From: Syntrophaceae bacterium UBA7544
GTDB lineage: Bacteria > Desulfobacterota > Syntrophia > Syntrophales > Smithellaceae
Assembly: GCA_002479215.1 (NCBI GenBank)
Contig: DLME01000229.1
Coordinates: 1-21,148 of the forward strand
Length of the DNA: 21,148 bases
Reading direction: 5' to 3'
Part shown: positions 16,348-21,148 of the stretch, one piece after another
Position numbering within the stretch: the stretch's first letter is position 1
Layout: each line of letters opens with the position of its first letter
Notes under the pieces: model-generated
The model's database searches: none
Seen by the model: only the letters and a program-made list of their open reading frames with translations
Told to the model about the DNA's origin: nothing
Made by a program: the position numbers and the translations under genes

Positions 16348-17220
16348 ATGTTTAAGGGAGCAATAGTCGCTATAGTCACACCATTTAAAAATGGTCAAAT
16401 CGATGAAGAAGCTTTGCGCGAGCTTATTGAATTTCAAATCGTCAATGGAACAGACGGTATTGTGCCCTGCGGTACTACCGGCGAATCAGCGACCCTTTCC
16501 CATGAAGAGCACGACCGGGTCATTGAAATCACCATCAATGCCGTTAAGAAGAGGGTGCCGGTTATTGCCGGTACAGGATCGAACAGCACTGCCGAGGCCT
16601 TGCGTTTGACAGCTCATGCTTATAAAGCTGGTGCTGATGCAGCACTTATCGTCTGCCCATATTATAACCGCCCCACTCAAGAAGGACTTTATCAGCACTT
16701 TAAAACTATAGCCGAAAATGTTCCTATTCCGATAATGCCGTATAATATACCCAGCCGCACCGGTGTAAATCTTATGCCGGAAATGGTTGCCAAACTGTCC
16801 AAAATAAAAAATATCGTCGGCATTAAGGAGGCTTCCGGCTCCATCAAGCAAATGAGCGACATTATCGATCTCTGCGGCGAGGATTTTGTGGTTTTGTCTG
16901 GTGACGACATTTTCACTTTGCCGCTGATGGTGATGGGCGGCGCAGGTGTTATTTCCGTTATCTCGAATGTGGCACCGGCAGATATGGCCGGATTAGTTGA
17001 TGCCTTTGCCGCTGGCGATATGGCTAGGGCGAAAGCTCTCCATCATAAGATGAGCGAGTTAATTGACGCGCTTTTTATTGAAGTCAATCCTATTCCAGTT
17101 AAAGCGGCGCTGGCACTGATGGGCAAAATAAAGTATGAATATAGATTGCCCCTTTGTAAAATGGCGGAGGCTAATTTCGAAAAGCTAAAAAAGGTTATGG
17201 TTAATTATGCCCTGATTTAA
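16348..17220 (+). CDS. dapA: 4-hydroxy-tetrahydrodipicolinate synthase
   Basis: Condenses pyruvate with aspartate semialdehyde, the first committed step to diaminopimelate and lysine. 290 aa TIM barrel. The catalytic triad partners T43/T44 (GTTGES), Y132 (PYNIPSRTG) and Schiff-base K160 (GIKEASG) are all visible, and R137 at the entrance binds substrate in the family. Among the paralogous lyases (N-acetylneuraminate lyase, KDG aldolase), the PYNIPSRTG motif and the adjacent dapB favour DapA. GAGGAGA at 16334-16340 overlaps the preceding stop codon and sits 7 nt before the ATG. Confidence 0.95.
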   Translation: MFKGAIVAIVTPFKNGQIDEEALRELIEFQIVNGTDGIVPCGTTGESATLSHEEHDRVIEITINAVKKRVPVIAGTGSNSTAEALRLTAHAYKAGADAALIVCPYYNRPTQEGLYQHFKTIAENVPIPIMPYNIPSRTGVNLMPEMVAKLSKIKNIVGIKEASGSIKQMSDIIDLCGEDFVVLSGDDIFTLPLMVMGGAGVISVISNVAPADMAGLVDAFAAGDMARAKALHHKMSELIDALFIEVNPIPVKAALALMGKIKYEYRLPLCKMAEANFEKLKKVMVNYALI

Positions 17221-17258
17221 TTATCTTTTCTCAATAAATAATTAAAGGAGATAATTTT

Positions 17259-18065
17259 ATGGTTAAAGCTATCGTTACCGGAGCCGGTGGAAGGATGGGA
17301 GGTAGAATTATCAGCCTCATTTCCATGATGGATGAGATCAAAGTAGTAGCAGCGGTGGAGGTAGCGGGGCATCCTATTGTCGGTCGTGACGTTGGCCAAG
17401 GCTTAGGGTTAGGTAGAACGGGGGTTTTAGCTTGCGACAAATTAACTAGTTGTATTGAGCAGGCCGATGTTGTTATTGATTTTACAAATCATGAAGCTTC
17501 TCTCAATTATTTAAAAATCGCGGGTGAAAAAAATCGCGCGATTGTGATCGGTTCTACGGGATTTACTACCGTCGAAATGAAAAAAGTCAAGGAATTGGCA
17601 AAAAATACACGTTGTGTATTGGCTCCCAATATGAGTGTCGGTGTAAATGTTATGTTGAAAGTACTGGAATACTGTGCCGGGATTCTTAATGATGATTATG
17701 ATGTGGAAATTGTTGAAGCTCATCATCATTTAAAAAAAGACGCTCCCAGCGGTACCGCGATGCAAATGGCTCAAGTTATTGCCGACAAACTGGGGCGTGA
17801 TCTGGGAAAAGTAGGAGTTTATACGCGCCGGGGGTTGATCGGTGAGCGCACAAAAAAAGAAATAGGACTTCAGACAATTCGTGCCGGTGACATCGTCGGT
17901 GAACACACGGTAATTTTTGGCGGAATAGGGGAGCGGCTGGAATTTATTCATCGCGCCCACAGCCGCGATAATTTTGCCAAAGGCGCAATTCGCGCGGCTA
18001 AGTGGATTGTCAATCAAGAAAATGGCTTGTACGATATGCAAGATGTTTTAGGATTAAGGGGATGA
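17259..18065 (+). CDS. dapB: 4-hydroxy-tetrahydrodipicolinate reductase
   Basis: NAD(P)H-dependent reduction to tetrahydrodipicolinate. 268 aa. N-terminal dinucleotide loop TGAGGRMGG (7-15), IDFTNHEA (73-80) and the signature EAHHHLKKDAPSGTA (153-167), where H155 and K159 align with the catalytic His and Lys of E. coli DapB. Preceded by AAGGAGA with good spacing. The next enzymes of the pathway (dapL or dapD/C/E, dapF, lysA) are not in the window, so the branch taken cannot be read here. Confidence 0.96.
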   Translation: MVKAIVTGAGGRMGGRIISLISMMDEIKVVAAVEVAGHPIVGRDVGQGLGLGRTGVLACDKLTSCIEQADVVIDFTNHEASLNYLKIAGEKNRAIVIGSTGFTTVEMKKVKELAKNTRCVLAPNMSVGVNVMLKVLEYCAGILNDDYDVEIVEAHHHLKKDAPSGTAMQMAQVIADKLGRDLGKVGVYTRRGLIGERTKKEIGLQTIRAGDIVGEHTVIFGGIGERLEFIHRAHSRDNFAKGAIRAAKWIVNQENGLYDMQDVLGLRG

Positions 18066-18090
18066 GAGTAAATTAAGGCTTTTAAGAGAT

Positions 18091-18585
18091 TTGAATAGCA
18101 TTGTTTGTTATATTGGAATTGGTTCTAATTTAGGCAATACTCTGCAAAACTGCAAGTATGCCATAGAGAGCATTTCCCGGATAAATGGAATTAACCCAAC
18201 ACGGACATCATCTTTTTATAAAACTGAACCTGTAGGAATTGAGAAACAAAATTATTTCATAAATGCCGTAGTCGAGATAACAACAACACTATCTGCCCGC
18301 GATCTATTGCAGACATTAAGAAAAATAGAAAGGGACATGGGCCGTAAACGGGAGGCTAAAGGAGGCCCAAGGATTATTGATCTTGACCTCCTTTTTTATG
18401 GGCAGGATGTAATTCGAGAGGCTTATTTAGTTGTGCCACATCCGGAAATCCACACACGGCGGTTTATTCTGGAACCACTATATGAAATCGCTTCTTATTT
18501 CATTCATCCGGTATTTGGCGTTTCTATCCGGGGATTAAAAGATCGCTTAATCGATACTAAAATTGTCGAAATGATCAAAGAATAA
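18091..18585 (+). CDS. folK: 2-amino-4-hydroxy-6-hydroxymethyldihydropteridine pyrophosphokinase
   Basis: HPPK transfers pyrophosphate to the pterin in folate synthesis. 164 aa. GSNLG (11-15), FYKTEPVG (42-49), NAVVEITT (58-65), RKREAKGGPRIIDLDLLFYG (85-104) with the Mg-binding D97 and D99, and VVPHPEIHTRRFILEPL are diagnostic. Start is TTG 18091; the GIGSNLG motif follows after only eight residues, so an upstream start is not required. The Shine-Dalgarno (AAGAGA) is weak. No folB, folP or folE is nearby, so it is not in a folate operon here. Confidence 0.95.
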   Translation: MNSIVCYIGIGSNLGNTLQNCKYAIESISRINGINPTRTSSFYKTEPVGIEKQNYFINAVVEITTTLSARDLLQTLRKIERDMGRKREAKGGPRIIDLDLLFYGQDVIREAYLVVPHPEIHTRRFILEPLYEIASYFIHPVFGVSIRGLKDRLIDTKIVEMIKE

Positions 18586-18605
18586 AAACCATCCGGCAGG
18601 GTTTT

Positions 18606-18872
18606 ATGTATTTTTTACGTTTTTTAATATTTATAATCTCGATTTATTTGTTGTATAAGCTGTTTAAAGCTATACGGCAATTGAAACTGGCAAAAATTAA
18701 AAATTACCATTTCCCTTCATCCACGGCTTCCGGAGAAGACTTGGTTGAGGATCCTGCTTGTCACACTTACATACCTTTAAGTCAGGCCTACAGAAAAGAA
18801 ATATCCGGTAACACCCAATACTTTTGCAGTAAGCGATGCTGTGATAAATATGAATCAGAAAAGAACATGTAA
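18606..18872 (+). CDS. Membrane-anchored small Cys protein (YHS/TRASH- or PP0621-like)
   Basis: 88 aa. One N-terminal transmembrane segment (about 3-19, LRFLIFIISIYLLYKLF) is followed by a basic linker and a C-terminal domain with DPACHTYIPLSQA (50-62) and YFCSKRCCDKY (72-82). C52, C74 and C78 have the spacing of small metal-binding YHS/TRASH-type or PP0621-family domains, in which a Cys after DP and a FCS..C pair bind metal. The metal and role are unknown. The basic residues just after the membrane segment (KAIRQLKLAKIK) suggest a cytoplasmic C-terminus. 20 bp after folK and 18 bp before the transaldolase gene. Confidence 0.75.
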   Translation: MYFLRFLIFIISIYLLYKLFKAIRQLKLAKIKNYHFPSSTASGEDLVEDPACHTYIPLSQAYRKEISGNTQYFCSKRCCDKYESEKNM

Positions 18873-18890
18873 ATATATTAGGGGGGAGTT

Positions 18891-19538
18891 ATGAAGTTTT
18901 TTATTGATACCGCCAATATCGAAGAAATCAAGGAAGGTCTTAACTTGGGAATGGTTGACGGCGTTACCACAAATCCATCGCTGATTGCTAAAGAGAAAAA
19001 GAGTTTTGAAGTTGTCGTTAAAGATATACTGAAAAATGTGGAAGGTCCGGTAAGTTTGGAAGTTGTCAGTCAGGAGGCAAGAGCCATGTTTACCGAAGGC
19101 AAGAAGCTGGCACAACTGGGAGATAATGTTGTCATAAAAGTGCCTCTTTGTACTGAAGGATTAAAGGCGACTAAAATGTTTGCCGAGGCGGGTATTGACG
19201 TCAATCAGACTTTAATATTTTCTCCTTTGCAGGCGCTGATGGCCGCGAAAGCCGGCGCCCGTTATGTCAGCCCGTTTGTCGGACGTCTTGACGATATTGC
19301 TCACGATGGCATGGAATTGGTGGAACAGATTCTAACTATCTATGATAACTATGGTTATGAAACAGAAGTCATTGTAGCCAGCATCCGCCATCCCCGGCAC
19401 GTTTTGGATGCCGCTTTAATGGGCGCGGATATTGCTACTATTCCTTTTAAAGTAATCACTCAATTGGTTCAACATCCTTTAACGGATAAAGGGATAGAAT
19501 TATTTTTGGACGACTGGAAAAAAGTTCCAAATAAGTAA
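18891..19538 (+). CDS. fsa: Fructose-6-phosphate aldolase / small transaldolase
   Basis: 215-aa member of the short transaldolase (TalC/MipB/FSA) group, a class I aldolase TIM barrel. [13 protein letters not shown] with D6, DGVTTNPSL (23-31), the Schiff-base K83 in [18 protein letters not shown]-like [12 protein letters not shown], and [21 protein letters not shown] near the C-terminus are all family hallmarks. Sequence alone does not separate true transaldolase activity (pentose phosphate recycling) from F6P aldolase activity. In organisms lacking a long transaldolase this gene usually does the former. GGGGGGAG precedes the ATG. Confidence 0.92.
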   Translation: MKFFIDTANIEEIKEGLNLGMVDGVTTNPSLIAKEKKSFEVVVKDILKNVEGPVSLEVVSQEARAMFTEGKKLAQLGDNVVIKVPLCTEGLKATKMFAEAGIDVNQTLIFSPLQALMAAKAGARYVSPFVGRLDDIAHDGMELVEQILTIYDNYGYETEVIVASIRHPRHVLDAALMGADIATIPFKVITQLVQHPLTDKGIELFLDDWKKVPNK

Positions 19539-19565
19539 AAATAATTTTCACTCAGGCTATAAACA

Positions 19566-20126
19566 ATGATCACAAAGCGTGAAATCTTCAATCTGCCCAA
19601 TACAATAACGTTGATGAGAATTAGTGTTGTTCCGTTTCTTTTTATTTTGCTTTCATCCCCCGGAGAATTCTGGAGCCTAATCTTGGCGGTAATATTTCTT
19701 CTCGCTTCATTCACCGATTTTGTCGATGGATATGTTGCCAGAAAGTATCAAATGGTTACAACGCTGGGTAAATTTCTTGACCCGATAGCCGATAAACTAA
19801 TAATTAATACAGCCATAATATTGATGATTCCCATTAGCCGCATACCGGCATGGATCGTAGCTATAACAATCGTGCGGGATTTACTTGTTGACTGGATACG
19901 GAGTATTGCTTCCTGTGAAGGCATTTTTATTCAAGCCAGCCGTTTAGGGAAGCAAAAGACTTTTGCGCAAATCATTGCGGTGACAGCGTTAATAGCCCAT
20001 TATTCAATTTTTGGCGTTGATGCCCACATTGTGGGTACGGTTATTCTCTATGTGGCCCTTTTATTGACGATTTATTCGGGCATGGATTATTTCATAAAAT
20101 TCTATCGCTACCGTGCGGAAGAATAA
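19566..20126 (+). CDS. pgsA: CDP-diacylglycerol--glycerol-3-phosphate 3-phosphatidyltransferase
   Basis: Integral membrane enzyme making phosphatidylglycerol phosphate, the committed step to PG and cardiolipin. 186 aa. The CDP-alcohol phosphotransferase motif is complete: D51-FV-D54-G55-YV-A58-R59, then G68, D72 and D76. N-terminal FNLPNTITLMRIS is typical of PgsA. About four to six hydrophobic segments are visible (for example 20-32, 37-49, 78-105, 130-175). PgsA is favoured over phosphatidylserine synthase or cardiolipin synthase by length and by NLPNTITLMRI. It is 27 bp after the transaldolase gene and nearly abuts the hydrolase gene. Confidence 0.92.
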   Translation: MITKREIFNLPNTITLMRISVVPFLFILLSSPGEFWSLILAVIFLLASFTDFVDGYVARKYQMVTTLGKFLDPIADKLIINTAIILMIPISRIPAWIVAITIVRDLLVDWIRSIASCEGIFIQASRLGKQKTFAQIIAVTALIAHYSIFGVDAHIVGTVILYVALLLTIYSGMDYFIKFYRYRAEE

Positions 20127-20130
20127 TTTT

Positions 20131-20928
20131 ATGAATCGTTGGGGAAACCGTGATTATTCAAAAATTGATCGTCCGGAAATAAATTCCGTATTATTTTATC
20201 CGCGTCAGAACACGGATTATGTAATTGAAAATAAATTTATAAAGGAGATAGTTATCCCTCTTGCCGATGGCGGAATTATCAGCGGCATCTGGGCAGAGGC
20301 AAAAAACTTCAGAGGTACAATTTTATTTTTTCATGGAAACGGTGAGCTAGCTTCAGAATACGTTGATATTGCCTCAATATTTTTGCAATCCAGCATCAAC
20401 TTGATTTGTGTAGATTATTGTGGATATGGAAAATCATCCGGATATCCTACGATAACTTCAATGATCGACGACGCGCATGACATTTTTGAATTTGTCCGCA
20501 AGCGCATCCAGCAGGAAAAAGAAATTTTGGTCGTAATGGGACGGTCGTTAGGTTGTGCCTCCGCACTGGAAATAGCCGCCTCCTATAAAAATGAAGTTGA
20601 CGGTTTGATCATTGAAAGCGGATTCGCCCATACTTTGCCGCTGTTGGTAACGATGGGCGTAGATACTGATTATTTCGGTATTGAAGAAAGAGACGGCTTT
20701 GGCAATGATGAAAAAATCAAATGCTTTTCTAAGCCCGTACTTATCATTCATGCCGAAAACGACTTCTTGATTCCTATTAATCAGGCAGAAATTTTATTTA
20801 CTGCCGTTAGTTCCACAAATAAAAAATTTTTAAAAATACCAGACGCAGGTCATAATGATATTTTTTTTACCGGCCAGCATGAATATATTCAGGCGTTAAA
20901 TGAATTGATGGACACCGTTAAAAATTAA
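20131..20928 (+). CDS. Alpha/beta hydrolase (BEM46-like serine hydrolase)
   Basis: 265 aa from ATG 20131, which has GGAAG upstream inside the end of pgsA. A GTG at 20113 would add six residues and overlap pgsA; it is less likely. Single alpha/beta-hydrolase domain: oxyanion loop FFHGNGE (66-72), DYCGYGKSSG (95-104), nucleophile elbow GRSLG with S139, acid D211 in HAENDFLIP, and H241 in AGHNDIF. This is the pattern of the BEM46/ABHD13-like group. No signal peptide, so cytosolic or membrane-peripheral. The substrate is unknown. It ends the long co-directional gene run; a tRNA promoter follows about 37 bp later. Confidence 0.85.
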   Translation: MNRWGNRDYSKIDRPEINSVLFYPRQNTDYVIENKFIKEIVIPLADGGIISGIWAEAKNFRGTILFFHGNGELASEYVDIASIFLQSSINLICVDYCGYGKSSGYPTITSMIDDAHDIFEFVRKRIQQEKEILVVMGRSLGCASALEIAASYKNEVDGLIIESGFAHTLPLLVTMGVDTDYFGIEERDGFGNDEKIKCFSKPVLIIHAENDFLIPINQAEILFTAVSSTNKKFLKIPDAGHNDIFFTGQHEYIQALNELMDTVKN

Positions 20929-20964
20929 GATTACCTTACTTCGAAGACTATTTATATTTTTTTA

Positions 20965-20992
20965 TTGACAAGAATGTTCTTTTTATTATATT
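20965..20992 (+). promoter_or_regulatory. Sigma70-type promoter for the tRNA genes
   Basis: A perfect TTGACA (20965-20970), 16-nt spacer and TATATT (20987-20992). Predicted start near 20999, about 13 nt before tRNA-Gly. The surrounding 20950-21000 is very A+T-rich, as expected for a stable RNA promoter. Confidence 0.7.
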
Positions 20993-21011
20993 TGCTCATT
21001 CCTTTCCATGA

Positions 21012-21086
21012 GCGGGCGTAGCTCAGCGGTAGAGTGCTACCTTGCCAAGGTAGACGTCGACGGTTCAAATCCGTTCGCCCGCTCCA
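21012..21086 (+). tRNA. tRNA-Gly (anticodon GCC)
   Basis: Full cloverleaf. Acceptor GCGGGCG (21012-21018) pairs with CGCCCGC (21076-21082), discriminator T21083, and CCA is encoded (21084-21086). D arm GCTC-AGCGGTA-GAGT. Anticodon stem CTACC/GGTAG (21037-21041, 21049-21053) with loop TTGCCAA and anticodon GCC at 21044-21046, reading GGC and GGU. T arm GACGG-TTCAAAT-CCGTT. Confidence 0.97.
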
Positions 21087-21094
21087 TTTTTTAT

Positions 21095-21148
21095 GGCGGC
21101 ATAGCCAAGTGGCTAAGGCAGCGGTCTGCAAAACCGTTATTCTCCGGT
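21095..21148 (+). tRNA. tRNA-Cys (anticodon GCA), 3' end outside window
   Basis: Begins GGCGGCA, 8 nt after the CCA of tRNA-Gly, so the two are co-transcribed. D arm TAGCCAAGTGGCTAAGGCA. Anticodon stem GCGGT/ACCGT (21121-21125, 21133-21137) with loop CTGCAAA and anticodon GCA at 21128-21130. The window ends at the start of the T arm (CCGGT), so the T loop, acceptor 3' strand and CCA are missing. Confidence 0.93.

Noticed and set aside
1..21148. CRISPR array, prophage, toxin-antitoxin or defence island
   Set aside because: No regularly spaced repeats, no phage or transposase genes and no defence domains; all but a few genes are housekeeping.

Overview
This window (about 44-45% GC by eye, not computed) is an ordinary, densely packed stretch of bacterial chromosome. 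The protein sequences and gene order look most like the old Deltaproteobacteria (Desulfobacterota), possibly a Syntrophales-type anaerobe. That placement is inferred from recalled family resemblance, such as argH followed by an FN3-like lipoprotein and dap genes, and from REP-like GAGCGAGCGAA repeats. No search was run.

Layout. The window opens inside purB (adenylosuccinate lyase, 5' end cut off). It is convergent with nadB (L-aspartate oxidase, minus strand). nadB and tsaD diverge from a 112-bp region with a good sigma70-type promoter for tsaD. tsaD and rsmA form a tight pair (tRNA t6A37 and 16S rRNA m6,2A modification). An exported protein of unknown function (4457-5008) lies on the minus strand. 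From a strong promoter at 5180-5208, a run of genes in one orientation begins: miaB, a DUF151 nuclease-family gene, xerC, hslV, hslU, argB, argD, argF, argG, argH, a lipoprotein, dapA, dapB, folK, a small membrane-anchored Cys protein, an Fsa-type transaldolase, pgsA and an alpha/beta hydrolase. All spacings in this run are 38 bp or less, or overlaps, except one. A promoter at 20965-20992 then precedes tRNA-Gly(GCC) and a tRNA-Cys(GCA) cut by the window end.

How the genes work together. HslV and HslU form a two-component ATP-dependent protease. ArgB, ArgD, ArgF, ArgG and ArgH cover N-acetylglutamate to arginine except for the ArgC reductase and the deacetylation/acetyl-transfer step, which are not here. 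DapA and DapB are the first two committed steps to diaminopimelate and lysine. TsaD and MiaB both modify position 37 of tRNAs. PgsA makes phosphatidylglycerol phosphate.

The most unusual DNA is the one real gap in the long gene run. Between xerC and hslV lies a nested palindromic element (7977-8183, with a related GC-rich motif continuing to about 8212). It has perfect 13-bp terminal inverted repeats, two near-identical hairpin units, an inner 9-bp hairpin and two copies of a GC-rich palindrome. It supplies the xerC stop codon and carries an open frame running into hslV, which could mislead start-site calling. No previously undescribed multi-gene system (defence, CRISPR, phage, secretion, biosynthetic) is visible. 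No gene-free stretch exceeds 300 bp.
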